Shown: positions 16,757 to 24,882, numbered from the stretch's first letter. The stretch is DNA of 35,418 bases from Saprospiraceae bacterium (GCA_022448995.1 JAKVCT010000023.1:1-35418), one strand, 5' to 3'. Numbers and translations are program-made. Notes: a model not told the origin generated them from the sequence alone.

Positions 16757-16848
16757 TACTAAGTTTTAGGAATTATTCTAATCCATAATTAAAATTTGTA
16801 TTCATCTTCTGCTAAATTAATTGCCTAACCGCATTATTTTTTTCAGCC

Positions 16849-16911
16849 GTAGCGCTGGTGGCAGCAAAGCTTGCCACTAGTCGGCTTTGCCTCTGTCCAC
16901 TTCGTGGCTAT
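16849..16911 (-). repeat. Cloverleaf structured repeat, copy C
   Basis: On the minus strand, ATAGCC, then hairpins CAC-GAA-GTG, GGC-AAA-GCC and GTGGCA...TGCCAC, then GCGCTA. It aligns along its length with 16064-16130 and 26331-26400. The outer stem is shortened (UAGC/GCUA). It fills most of the gap between mec and tRNA-Cys. Confidence 0.7.
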
Positions 16912-16984
16912 GCCTTCAAAAAATGCTTTGTTAAATCAATCAATCTATTTAAACCTAAATCACAATTTCAACTATGAATTAGCA

Positions 16985-17440
16985 TTATGGAATTTTTTTC
17001 AATTCGGTATGAGTAGTTACCTCAAGTATCTCTTCTTTGAATAATCGCTGCCCTTCTACCAATCGCCACGAAGTCATTCGAGTAGCTATTGCGTCGTGCA
17101 CCGACAAAATTATATAAGAGAAATAAGGCATAGCTTGACGCAAATCATACACAGAAGGAATAGCAGGATGATTTGGATGGGAATGATAAATCCCTAGTAA
17201 AGCCAATCCTAATTCCTTGGCTTTACGCTCAGCTTTGATATAATCCAAAGGAGAAATCTCAAAACGCCTTTTTTGGTCACCTTCTTTCGAGTTGGGTACT
17301 GCCCAAACCTCCGATACTTGACGTACCTGATCACCATCTTTTCCATAAAAAAAGCCACAGCCTTCGTTCGGATAAGTCGATTCTAAATGCTGAGCAATCC
17401 GCTCATATGCCGATTGTTGAAGAATTAAAGTCTTTTTCAT
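16985..17440 (-). CDS. mec: Mec-type JAMM metallopeptidase (M67), 151 aa
   Basis: This zinc peptidase in mycobacteria releases cysteine from the CysO-Cys adduct. The JAMM site is complete: Glu26 (YPNEGCGFF), then HSHPNHPAIPSVYD with His86, His88, Ser96 and Asp99, the exact HxH-x7-S-x2-D spacing. Length is typical of single-domain bacterial JAMM proteins. It lies 62 nt after cysM on the same strand. Besides releasing cysteine, it may also trim the Ala-Ser tail of the CysO-like carrier encoded 1.1 kb downstream. Alternative: a deubiquitinase-like JAMM for another ThiS-family protein, less likely given the neighbours. Confidence 0.88.
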   Translation of the reverse strand: MKKTLILQQSAYERIAQHLESTYPNEGCGFFYGKDGDQVRQVSEVWAVPNSKEGDQKRRFEISPLDYIKAERKAKELGLALLGIYHSHPNHPAIPSVYDLRQAMPYFSYIILSVHDAIATRMTSWRLVEGQRLFKEEILEVTTHTELKKIP

Positions 17441-17502
17441 GATATCTTAGTTTTAATTTATTATCTGAACTGGATAGTTTATAACTTCCTGATTCACAAT
17501 TT

Positions 17503-18441
17503 TTAACAAAACAATTGCTTATACAAATCACTGTATTTACTTGCATCATCCGGAAAAATAGTCACCACAACTCCCTCTTCTAAGTTTTCCGCCAGTGCTA
17601 TTGCTCCTTGTAGGTTTGCTGCTGCTGAGGGACTCAATAATAAACCTTCTTTTTTCGATGCCAATTGGATCATCTCATAAGCTGCTAAAGTGCTCACTTC
17701 TTGATTTTGAGTAGCCATATTCGCATCATAAATTTTAGGGATTTTAGCGGTTTCTAGATGCTTCCAACCTTCCAAACCGTGCAAAGCTGTTTCTGGATGT
17801 AAGGCTATAGTTTGTATAGACGGATTCAATTCTAATAAGCGTTTAGATGTTCCAACAAAGGTTCCTGTGGTTCCTAATCCTGTAATAAAATGACTAACTT
17901 CTCCCTGTGTTTCTGTCCAAATCTCCAATGCTGTAGACTCATAATGTGCTCTCCAGTTCGCAGCATTCGTATATTGATCTGCATAGAAATATTGATCAGG
18001 ATTAGCTCTAGCTAACTCCAATGCTTTTTCTTGTGCTTCATCGGTAGAACCAAAAGGCGAAGTATAAATAATGGTAGCTCCCAAAGCTTCCAAAATCTGT
18101 TTACGTTCCTTTGATGCATTTTGAGGAATGACCAACGTAACAGGAATACCCAAAGCTGCTCCAATCTGTGCATAAGCAATTCCTGTATTCCCACTACTTG
18201 CATCCAACAAGTGACGTTGCTCATCCAAGTAACCTTCCTCTATTGCTTGCTTAATAATCTGAAATGCTGGTCGTGCCTTCACACTTCCACCTAACTGTTG
18301 CCATTCTAATTTTGCATAAATTTTCACCTTAGGATTATCCCAAATATTCTGAATTTGATATAAAGGTGTTGATCCGATAAACTTTGAGAGTTCTTGTACT
18401 TTCTCTAAAAGTCTTGATTTGTTGAGCGATTGAACTAACAT
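17503..18441 (-). CDS. cysM: CysM-type PLP-dependent cysteine synthase, 312 aa
   Basis: This fold-type II PLP enzyme condenses an activated serine with a sulfur donor. The PLP lysine is Lys55 in GGSVKARPA, the substrate loop is SSGNTG (82-87), and the phosphate-binding loop is GLGTTGT (near 188). The co-occurrence of CysO, MoeZ and JAMM genes makes the CysO thiocarboxylate the likely sulfur donor, as with mycobacterial CysM which uses O-phosphoserine; whether this enzyme uses O-phospho- or O-acetylserine cannot be read from the sequence. It is the first gene after a tandem poly-cysteine leader/terminator region (18528-18989), so its transcription is probably attenuated by cysteine supply. mec follows at 62 nt. 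Confidence 0.87.
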   Translation of the reverse strand: MLVQSLNKSRLLEKVQELSKFIGSTPLYQIQNIWDNPKVKIYAKLEWQQLGGSVKARPAFQIIKQAIEEGYLDEQRHLLDASSGNTGIAYAQIGAALGIPVTLVIPQNASKERKQILEALGATIIYTSPFGSTDEAQEKALELARANPDQYFYADQYTNAANWRAHYESTALEIWTETQGEVSHFITGLGTTGTFVGTSKRLLELNPSIQTIALHPETALHGLEGWKHLETAKIPKIYDANMATQNQEVSTLAAYEMIQLASKKEGLLLSPSAAANLQGAIALAENLEEGVVVTIFPDDASKYSDLYKQLFC

Positions 18442-18527
18442 AATTGAGGTTTGTACTTGTGAATAATCTAGATTGGCGATAAAGGCTAATTCTGTATCTG
18501 AAATTTTTGGAACTAATTTTTTGCTAC

Positions 18528-18569
18528 AAAAAAACAGGTTCTACTATCTCAAAATGATAGAAGAACCTG
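18528..18569 (-). terminator. Attenuator terminator 2, upstream of cysM
   Basis: On the minus strand CAGGTTCTTCTATC (18569-18556) pairs with GATAGTAGAACCTG (18548-18535) at 13 of 14 positions, followed by seven T. It lies after leader peptide 2 and 87 nt before the cysM ATG. A strong terminator inside the leader of a gene, with no other gene to end, indicates attenuation. Confidence 0.9.
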
Positions 18570-18601
18570 CTTATAATTTGGTATCATAGAATTGTCTAAT
18601 C

Positions 18602-18700
18602 CTAAAGCCTATAGCGGTACCGTTCCATCATCCATGATGAGTGGCAACAAGAACAGCAGCAACAACAAACTGTAATATTTAGGATTAAAGAGAACATCAT
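18602..18700 (-). CDS. Cys-rich leader peptide 2, 32 aa
   Basis: The short ORF starts ATG ATG (18700, 18697) and ends TAG at 18602. Residues 12-16 are five consecutive Cys, 17 Ser, 18-19 Cys, followed by HSSWMMERYRYRL. Seven Cys in 32 codons is far from chance. It lies between terminators 1 and 2. TAATCCTAAA (18687-18678) at its start and TTTAGGATTA (18606-18597) at its end are exact complements, so the Cys codons sit within a hairpin that a translating ribosome would open. I infer a sensor of charged tRNA-Cys rather than a functional peptide. Confidence 0.85.
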   Translation of the reverse strand: MMFSLILNITVCCCCCSCCHSSWMMERYRYRL

Positions 18701-18751
18701 CAGTTGAGAAAATTTAAGTTAGTCTATGAAAGTTTTACAATTAAATACAAC

Positions 18752-18787
18752 AAAAAAGTCCTTTTGAGACAATATCTCAAAAGGACT
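18752..18787 (-). terminator. Attenuator terminator 1
   Basis: On the minus strand AGTCCTTTTGAGA (18787-18775) pairs perfectly over 13 bp with TCTCAAAAGGACT (18769-18757), loop TATTG, followed by six T. It lies between leader peptides 1 and 2. Confidence 0.93.
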
Positions 18788-18842
18788 CAGAAACTTGGAA
18801 GTTGTATCTAGAAAACATACGCGTTATATATCCATAAGTTGA

Positions 18843-18853
18843 CCTGTTGAGAT
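18843..18853 (-). promoter_or_regulatory. Antiterminator strand for terminator 1
   Basis: Minus-strand ATCTCAACAGG begins 5 nt after the leader 1 stop codon. It can pair at 10 of 11 positions with CCTTTTGAGAT (18784-18774), the ascending arm of terminator 1. A ribosome stalled at the Cys codons leaves it free to form the antiterminator; one reaching the stop codon covers it and lets the terminator form. Confidence 0.75.
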
Positions 18854-18857
18854 GCTT

Positions 18858-18914
18858 TTATTTAGCACAACAACAACAACAAGTGTTAGGATAATATGTA
18901 GCAATATATTTCAT
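18858..18914 (-). CDS. Poly-Cys leader peptide 1, MKYIATYYPNTCCCCCAK
   Basis: This is an 18-codon ORF with five consecutive TGT codons (18881-18867), then Ala-Lys-TAA. It starts about 40 nt after the predicted transcription start. Placement (promoter, poly-Cys ORF, antiterminator, terminator, then a second such unit and cysM) is that of an amino-acid attenuation leader. Polycysteine short ORFs are known as cysteine-responsive attenuators in mycobacteria; this one is in a Bacteroidota context and uses a classical hairpin switch. Confidence 0.92.
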   Translation of the reverse strand: MKYIATYYPNTCCCCCAK

Positions 18915-18938
18915 TTTTATTCTTTATTAATTTGGTTT

Positions 18939-18989
18939 GTAACTCTGTGTTACAGATACAAAGTAAAATCATTATTTCGAAAGTTGCAA
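18939..18989 (-). promoter_or_regulatory. Promoter of the cysM attenuation leader
   Basis: On the minus strand TTG (18989-18987), 20 bp, then TTACTTTG (18966-18959), close to the Bacteroidota TTG-N(about 20)-TAnnTTTG consensus. Just downstream GTAAC...GTTAC (18953-18939) forms a small 5' stem-loop or an operator. The remaining bases to the divergent gene at 19178 hold nothing clear. Confidence 0.65.
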
Positions 18990-19177
18990 TTTTTTTTTGA
19001 TTTTTTTCATCATACAATTAAACCTTTCGATCTAGGTACAAGTCTATTCTAAGATAGATTATATAAATCATAATCAATCTTTTTATTTGTAACTAACTAT
19101 TAATCAACGGCAAAACAAACCTACACAACTAACTAATAATCAAGGTTTTAAATTATGCCATTAAAACACTTTATCTC

Positions 19178-20137
19178 ATGAAAAACGTATTCACTTTAGG
19201 TTTATTCCTAATCCTTTCGACCCAAATAATTTTTGCACAAAAACACAAACATCATTATAAATCTAAATTCTCTGCTGAACACAAAGCTGAATTAAAAACA
19301 CACTTTGCAGAAATAATGTATCCTGTTTTGAAACAAGCTCATGAGAAAATGGAGCAGAGTTTAAGCCCTGAAGAACTCTCTATTATACAGGAACAACGAA
19401 TCAAAAAAAATGAGCTCAAGAAAAAGATGAAAGCTCTACGACAAACAGCAAAAAACTATAGAGAAGAAGGAAAGACTCAAGAGGAAATCCGTGAAATATT
19501 GGGACAAGAAAAAAAGAGATTGCACAAAGAGCGTAAAGCTATTCATGAAGCCTTATTACCCATTCTCAAAAATAACGTAGCTCTGGTGGAAAGCCTCAAA
19601 AATGATCTCGCTAGCCATCATCAGCAATGGAGAGAAGAAAAGGATGCTATTCATGCAAAATATTTAACTACAGAAGAAATTGCACAACATAAAGAAAAAC
19701 GTCAAGCTCATAAAGAAAAACTAGAAGCTCGTAAAGGAGCTGAAAATGTAGAAAAATATATTACTTATAAAAAAGCCGTGAAGTTTATGCTTTGGGACGG
19801 TCAACTCCCAACAAGCCATGATAAAGAAGCCTATACAACACTATCAAGTAATACTGAAGGCTTTAGTTCAGTTAGTGATGGCCTGGTCCTACATAACTAC
19901 CCAAATCCTCTTATTGATCTAACTACTATCAGTTTTGAACTTCCACAAAAAGCGAATATGGTCGCCTTGTTAATCACTGATACTAATGGAAAAATTATTC
20001 AGGATATTAACTTGGGTTCCAAAAGCTCAGGTACTCATACCCTAGAGTTCAATGCTAAAGAATTGAGCAGTGGGCAATATTTCTATATCCTAGATGTAGA
20101 TGGTCAACAATTTAGTAGATCTATGATCAAGCAATAG
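19178..20137 (+). CDS. Secreted helical protein with T9SS type A sorting domain, 319 aa
   Basis: A signal peptide (MKNVFTLGLFLILSTQIIFA-Q) is followed by a His/Lys-rich start (KHKHHYKSK) and a long, very charged helical region (about 30-200) rich in Glu, Lys, Gln and His, coiled-coil-like and reminiscent of Spy/CpxP-type helical proteins. From about residue 237 comes a typical T9SS C-terminal domain: LHNYPNP, TTISFELP, VALLITDTNGKII, SGTHTLEFNAKELSSGQYFYIL and a terminal FSRSMIKQ. It should be secreted through the T9SS and attached or released at the cell surface. The helical part has no recognised enzymatic motif; metal binding by the His residues is speculation. Confidence 0.8.
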   Translation: MKNVFTLGLFLILSTQIIFAQKHKHHYKSKFSAEHKAELKTHFAEIMYPVLKQAHEKMEQSLSPEELSIIQEQRIKKNELKKKMKALRQTAKNYREEGKTQEEIREILGQEKKRLHKERKAIHEALLPILKNNVALVESLKNDLASHHQQWREEKDAIHAKYLTTEEIAQHKEKRQAHKEKLEARKGAENVEKYITYKKAVKFMLWDGQLPTSHDKEAYTTLSSNTEGFSSVSDGLVLHNYPNPLIDLTTISFELPQKANMVALLITDTNGKIIQDINLGSKSSGTHTLEFNAKELSSGQYFYILDVDGQQFSRSMIKQ

Positions 20138-20172
20138 TAGTTCGTGGAATACCTCCCTATCTATTGTAAACA

Positions 20173-20231
20173 AAAAAAGGAGCTGTCCAAAACACAGAAA
20201 TAAAACTTGTGTTTTGGACAGCTCCTTTTTT
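20173..20231. terminator. Bidirectional terminator, 24-bp perfect stem
   Basis: Arms 20173-20196 and 20208-20231 are perfectly complementary (core GGAGCTGTCC / GGACAGCTCC), flanked by A6 and T6. It sits between the convergent genes ending at 20137 and 20274 and serves both. Confidence 0.92.
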
Positions 20232-20273
20232 AAATTATCCTTTCAGATAATTCTATATTTGCTCTAAGTCTGC

Positions 20274-20693
20274 TTAACAATATTTATTGAAAGCCATTAC
20301 TAGATTTTCTGCAATTGCTTGTGCTGGTCGTCCCTCTATATGATGACGCTCGATAAAGTGTACCAACTCACCATCTTTGAACAAAGCAATAGATGGAGAT
20401 GATGGTGGATAAGGCAACATATACTCTCTTGCAGTATTTGTAGCATCTTTATCAACCCCTGCAAAAACGGTTGCTAAAACATCAGGACGCTTAGCATCTT
20501 TGGCACTAGTTGCCATCTTCACTCCTGGACGAGCATTTCCTGCTGCACAACCACAAACAGAGTTTACTACCATAAGTACTGTCCCTTCTTTCTTGCTCAA
20601 TACATCATGTACATCATTTGCTGATTTTAGTCCTGTAAAACCAAAATCTGTTAAATCTTTTGCCATGGGAGCAGTCAAATGTTCTGGATACAT
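20274..20693 (-). CDS. BrxA/BrxB-family bacilliredoxin, 139 aa
   Basis: This small thioredoxin-fold protein removes bacillithiol from mixed disulfides on proteins. The hallmark CGC site is in VNSVCGCAAGNARPG (Cys47, Cys49), and the cis-Pro region is PYPPSSPSIALFKDGELVHFIERHHIEGR; both are typical of the YphP/YqiW family. Length is normal. The start MYPEHLTAPMAKDL is conserved in style. Bacillithiol contains cysteine, so its nearness to the cysteine locus is thematically fitting, but it is a separate unit. BrxA and BrxB cannot be told apart here. Confidence 0.88.
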   Translation of the reverse strand: MYPEHLTAPMAKDLTDFGFTGLKSANDVHDVLSKKEGTVLMVVNSVCGCAAGNARPGVKMATSAKDAKRPDVLATVFAGVDKDATNTAREYMLPYPPSSPSIALFKDGELVHFIERHHIEGRPAQAIAENLVMAFNKYC

Positions 20694-20765
20694 ATTTCTT
20701 TATTTTTTAGTATTATTATGCGAATTTTTCTTACCTTTAAATAAGATGTAAAACTAATTTAATAC

Positions 20766-20931
20766 TGAAGTTGTTCAAATTTAGATAATCAGTTGTTATA
20801 CAAATTATTGAAAGCCAATGATGGCAATTCTTTCAGCGTTGTTGTAGCAAAGCTACAAAATCCCAAAGGAGCTTCATCTTGATTTCCAATTGCTTATCTA
20901 TCCATCTGCTATCTGTTCTTTAACAACTTCA
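20766..20931. repeat. Second MITE-like element (TGAAGTTGTT ends)
   Basis: TGAAGTTGTT at 20766-20775 is inverted as AACAACTTCA at 20922-20931, the same outermost ten bases as the element at 15988-16203, enclosing about 165 bp with no ORF. The interior differs from the first element. Confidence 0.45.
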
Positions 20932-21049
20932 ATGCAAAAATACACCTTTTAGTTTTAAAAAGCTTATTTTTACAAATTATAGTTCAAAGATTCTATGGAC
21001 TAAATCTAAATTATTAGTCTAAAAGAGTTCTTCTTACACAAAGATTACA

Positions 21050-21386
21050 AAGTTATTAAAAAATTGTCTTCATTGCATCGAATTTATTGATTTCGTCCAC
21101 TTTTAGCATTGCCGAGTATTTCCAGATTAGTTTCGTTGAGTCCTTCAGGTTTTTACCTTTTTTTAACGATAGTACTACTATCAACTCAAAATCTCAATGA
21201 AAGTATGATCCTAGAAGACTCTACAAAACGATCTAAAGTGAGGCCTACTGTTTTCAACAATGTTAAGGGCAATAACAATCGATTAATTTTATACATAGTC
21301 CAATTTTGTTAAGTAGGTAGGTAAACATAATTAATTCTTAGAATAATTCATAGGAATTAACTTCGTTGAGTCCTTCGAGGTTAAAT
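21050..21386 (-). repeat. Interspersed repeat fragments in the 20694-21544 gap
   Basis: 21057-21110 matches the reverse complement of 16146-16195, part of the MITE-like element, with scattered mismatches. 21127-21153 and 21358-21386 are minus-orientation double mini-hairpin copies; the second retains AAC/GTT in one stem, and first stems are weakened. The 850-bp gap otherwise shows no gene; a 67-codon ORF through it merely reads repeat sequence. Confidence 0.55.
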
Positions 21387-21544
21387 AGATAATAATTATG
21401 GCTAACTACTTATTTTATTACTTCTAAAAAGATACTATTCATTGACAAAAATGTCTAATATTGTTGTTCTAATTAAATAGATATTCGTTTCCTGCCTTAC
21501 AAAGATATAAGTATATAATTCGCATAATATATATAGAACCTAAC

Positions 21545-22480
21545 ATGAAAAAGCAAATATCACTTTTGAGCCTTTATGGGTTACTGCTAATTTATTTTTT
21601 GAATGCATGTACCCGAGATAAAGTAATTAATAATTCTGTAGATTGTTCTACAATAACCGTTACCTACGATGATCAGATTAAACCTATATTAGATGCTAAA
21701 TGTGCTGATGCAGGTTGCCATAATTCAAATGATGCTACAGCAGGTGTCATTGTTAGTAATTACAATAGTCTAAAACCCTATTTGGATAATGGTTTATTTA
21801 AGACAGAGGTAATTACGGATCGAACTATGCCGATTGGTGAGGCTAATACATTGACCAAAGAAGAGTATAATCTGATTGTTTGCTGGGAAGAACAAGGTTT
21901 TTTGGAGTCAACTGATGTAGGTACACCTGATGATCTATGTCCAAACACAATGGTAACTTATACAGAAAACATCCAAGGCTTGTTTGAGCGAAAATGTGCT
22001 AACTCAGGTTGTCACAACTCAAATGATGCTGCAGCAGGGTTACGTGTTGATTCCTACACCAGTATTCTAGCTACTATTAATGCAGGTAGTTTTGAAGATA
22101 AGATTGTCAATGGTGGACATACTCCTGCACTGTCTTTATTACAACCCGAATTGGACTTGATCAACTGTTGGAAAGTTGATGGATACTCAGAAGGTACTCC
22201 AGATACCTGTGTTGGAGACTACAGTTATAATAAGATCCAACCTATCTTACAAAATCATTGTGGAGGTTGCCACAATGCTACAACTCCTCAAGCTGGTGTA
22301 GATGTCACCTCTTATGCAGGAATGGCATCTTCTATTAGTACTGCATCCAGCTCTACAAGTAGCTTTGAGCTTCGTGTGCTTATCCAGAAAAATATGCCTC
22401 CAAATGGCAGCCCTCCATTAACACAAAGTGAGTTGGACTCATTAGACTGTTGGCGCAAAGCTGGATTCCCTGAAAACTAA
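21545..22480 (+). CDS. Lipoprotein with three cytochrome c-like modules, two with CX4CH, 311 aa
   Basis: A signal peptide ends at LNAC (Cys22), a lipobox variant. Three tandem modules of about 90 residues follow, each starting with 'y...iqpil...C..GCHN', with a conserved Cys-Trp near its end (first at C113-W). Haem sites: CADAGCH (C53, C58, H59) and CANSGCH (C151, C156, H157) have four residues between the cysteines; CGGCH (C239, C242, H243) is the usual CX2CH. Modules 1 and 3 keep a Met-Pro distal-ligand candidate (RTMP, KNMP); module 2 has GGHTPAL instead. It resembles planctomycete-type cytochrome domains of Bacteroidota. Followed at 15 nt by the DUF5777 barrel gene, so likely an outer-membrane pair. 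Haem loading at the CX4CH sites is unproven. Confidence 0.75.
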   Translation: MKKQISLLSLYGLLLIYFLNACTRDKVINNSVDCSTITVTYDDQIKPILDAKCADAGCHNSNDATAGVIVSNYNSLKPYLDNGLFKTEVITDRTMPIGEANTLTKEEYNLIVCWEEQGFLESTDVGTPDDLCPNTMVTYTENIQGLFERKCANSGCHNSNDAAAGLRVDSYTSILATINAGSFEDKIVNGGHTPALSLLQPELDLINCWKVDGYSEGTPDTCVGDYSYNKIQPILQNHCGGCHNATTPQAGVDVTSYAGMASSISTASSSTSSFELRVLIQKNMPPNGSPPLTQSELDSLDCWRKAGFPEN

Positions 22481-22495
22481 AATCTCAAAATCAAC

Positions 22496-23383
22496 ATGAA
22501 ATCAACTATTATATATATATTCGTACTATGCTTCGGGCTTAGTCTATATTCGTTTGGACAAGATAAACAATACACCTATCAAACCTTCAAGGATACTCGT
22601 ATTATCAATACACAATCTGTTGAAGTTCTCCAACATCGTCAACTAGATGTTCGTATTTCACATCGTTTTGGAGATATGTTTGGAGCTAATGGTGGTTGGC
22701 AAACTTTTTATGGTTTAGAAAATGCTGCAGATATTGCCATTGGTTGCGAATATGGTCTAATGAATAAACTCACACTTGGATTGCACCGTACCAAAGGTGC
22801 AGGACAGCTACGACAACTTCTAAATGGAGTCGCTAAATATCGAATTCTACATCAGACAAATGGCAATGAAATGCCTATTTCTATGACTGTTGTTGGAGGA
22901 GTAGGACTTTCTACCATGCGCAAAGATACCGTCAACAAACAATCCCTGGCTAATTTTCCCAAAGGATTTGCACACCGGCTTTTGTATTCATTAGAGTTAC
23001 ACGTAGCCCGAAAATTCGGAGATGCATTCTCCTTACAGTTATCTCCAAGCTTTGTTTGGCGAAACAATGTTCTTGAAGGAGATGAGAATGCACTTTTTGG
23101 AGTTGGAATTGCCATGAGAATCCAACTTTCCAAAAGTCTAGGTCTAATTCTAGATGGTAATTTCCCACTTTCTTCTTCAAGATTCACTTCTGATAGTGGA
23201 TACTTTAGCCATATCCCATTAGGATTAGGCTTAGAGATGGAAACGGGTGGACATGTATTCCAAATCAATTTTACTAATGCAAGTGGAATTATGCTCTATG
23301 ATTATTTACCTAATACAGATGCTAACTGGGGGCTAGGACAATTTAGGTTGGGTTTTACAATCTCTAGGTTATTTAGATTCTAA
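22496..23383 (+). CDS. DUF5777-type outer-membrane beta-barrel protein, 295 aa
   Basis: Signal peptide (MKSTIIYIFVLCFGLSLYSFGQ) followed by alternating barrel strands ending in the aromatic terminus FTISRLFRF. The segments NTQSVEVLQHRQLDVRISHRFG, NAADIAIGCEYGLMNKLTLGLHR and GQFRLGFTISRLF are the pattern of DUF5777 barrels, which in Bacteroidota commonly accompany cytochrome-like and YceI-like proteins. It lies 15 nt after the multi-module cytochrome lipoprotein and is surely co-transcribed. Role unknown; a conduit or anchor for the partner is a reasonable guess. Confidence 0.75.
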   Translation: MKSTIIYIFVLCFGLSLYSFGQDKQYTYQTFKDTRIINTQSVEVLQHRQLDVRISHRFGDMFGANGGWQTFYGLENAADIAIGCEYGLMNKLTLGLHRTKGAGQLRQLLNGVAKYRILHQTNGNEMPISMTVVGGVGLSTMRKDTVNKQSLANFPKGFAHRLLYSLELHVARKFGDAFSLQLSPSFVWRNNVLEGDENALFGVGIAMRIQLSKSLGLILDGNFPLSSSRFTSDSGYFSHIPLGLGLEMETGGHVFQINFTNASGIMLYDYLPNTDANWGLGQFRLGFTISRLFRF

Positions 23384-23817
23384 AAATCACTTCAGTAAGC
23401 TCTATTATTGAGTTACAGGGTAATTAGCTCTAGCATAGTTACTTTTTCTATTCAGCAAATTTCATTTAGTTTTACTAAACTCTTTATAATTTACATCGTA
23501 TAGTTTTCCAAGACTCAATATAAATGGTATGGGAGGTCTAGAAATCGACAAACTTCTTATTAATAGTGCAATCAATAAAAAAGAGAGAATACGCTGTAAC
23601 TTGTAATACTAAAAATAACTTGATCAAAAATAGTAAAAATATACACTTACAGAGTATTCAGTTATTACGATTAAGTTCCTGTTAAAATTTGTTAAATTTG
23701 GTGCATATTCTCCCAAAAGGTATGTGAACGTTGACTTTTCTTCGAGAAAGTGGAATATAGGCACATTTTTACCATTTAGCACATACAATAGCATCTCGAC
23801 AATTAAAGATAAAACAT
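23384..23817 (+). promoter_or_regulatory. Intergenic region with a TAnnTTTG promoter element
   Basis: The 434-bp gap contains TAAATTTG at 23693-23700, an exact -7 consensus, about 118 bp before the next gene. A clear upstream TTG is missing. No gene recognised. Confidence 0.4.
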
Positions 23818-24882
23818 ATGTTAATAAAAAAGATAACACTAAGCGTTTTAGGCACAACAATCCTATTTGTGCTCTTGTCTAATGGACTTAAAAAAGATAC
23901 TATTAAAATTACAGATGAGACTACTGTATGGGAAATTTATGCAAAACTGGGTAAAATAGAATTACACAAAGTCAATACAAAAGTAAAAGGTTACTCTGCA
24001 GAAAGAGGAAAAGAATTAGTTCATCAAGGTTATACAACCGCACCAAACGGCAAACGTACAAAGATACAAAGTAAGTTCTTCAAATGTACCTCTTGCCATA
24101 ACACGGTTAAGGAGTTTGATACTATGACAGATAATGATCCTCAAAATCGATTGGACTATGCTGTCAAAAATGATATTCCATTCTTGCAAGGTAGTACTTT
24201 CTTTGGTATTGTAAATCGTAAATCATTCTACAATGGTGATTATCAAAAGAAATATGCAAGTGTTCCTGACATCGTAGCCTCTTACAGAGATATTCGTAAG
24301 GCTATTCATGTATGTGCAACACAATGCGCACAAGGTCGCGAATTAGAAGATTGGGAAATGGAATCTGTCCTAGCCTATTTCTGGGAACTGCAACTAAAGA
24401 TTGGAGACTTGGAAATTACTGATGTGGAAAAAGAAAAAATAGAATATGCACTCAATGAAGAGAGAAGTTCAGCTAGAGCTATTCATATTCTTGAAGACAA
24501 ATTTTTAGAGAACTCTCCTGCTACTTTTCCTAAAAAAGCCTTAGAACCAATTGTACTTACAGAAGGAGATCTGAAAAACAAGAAAAGCTTTAATAATGGT
24601 AAAGCTATTTATGATCTAAGTTGTAAGTACTGCCATGAGGGCAAAAAGTATTCATTATACAACTTATCAGATAGTCGTGGTACCTTTAAGCATTTGAGTA
24701 ATAAGGCAATGAAGGCAGACTCTTATCATTCTATTTACTATATCACTAGAGAAGGAACGCATCCTGTACCTGGCAAAAAAGCCTATATGCCTCAGTATAC
24801 TCTAGAAAAAATGAATGATCAGCAACTTAAGGATCTACACATTTATATCCAGGCAATGGCAGAGGGCATAGGAGCAGAATAG
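23818..24882 (+). CDS. Di-haem c-type cytochrome, TsdA/SoxA-like, 354 aa
   Basis: A hydrophobic N-terminus (signal or anchor, residues 5-23) directs it to the periplasm. Haem motif 1 is CTSCH (C90, C93, H94) and motif 2 is CKYCH (C269, C272, H273). Between them, FFGIVNRKSFYNGDY and DIRKAIHVCATQCAQGRELEDWEMESVLAYFWEL resemble the N-domain of TsdA/SoxA-type sulfur cytochromes, in which a Cys within such a helix can act as a ligand; here there is a CATQC pair. The function as a thiosulfate enzyme is not established from this. It is followed at 42 nt by a paralogue with the same layout, so the pair arose by tandem duplication. Confidence 0.75.
   Translation: MLIKKITLSVLGTTILFVLLSNGLKKDTIKITDETTVWEIYAKLGKIELHKVNTKVKGYSAERGKELVHQGYTTAPNGKRTKIQSKFFKCTSCHNTVKEFDTMTDNDPQNRLDYAVKNDIPFLQGSTFFGIVNRKSFYNGDYQKKYASVPDIVASYRDIRKAIHVCATQCAQGRELEDWEMESVLAYFWELQLKIGDLEITDVEKEKIEYALNEERSSARAIHILEDKFLENSPATFPKKALEPIVLTEGDLKNKKSFNNGKAIYDLSCKYCHEGKKYSLYNLSDSRGTFKHLSNKAMKADSYHSIYYITREGTHPVPGKKAYMPQYTLEKMNDQQLKDLHIYIQAMAEGIGAE

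Noticed and set aside
18602..18914. Cys-rich peptides as metallothionein-like functional proteins
   Set aside because: Consecutive Cys without metallothionein spacing, immediately followed by terminators and a cysteine-synthesis gene, fits attenuation leaders much better.
18852..19052. 66-codon plus-strand ORF with a run of Thr codons
   Set aside because: The Thr run is the antisense of the poly-Cys leader codons; the rest is low-complexity A/T sequence with no family resemblance.
21109..21312. 67-codon plus-strand ORF
   Set aside because: Its start reads through interspersed repeat copies; no recognisable protein pattern.
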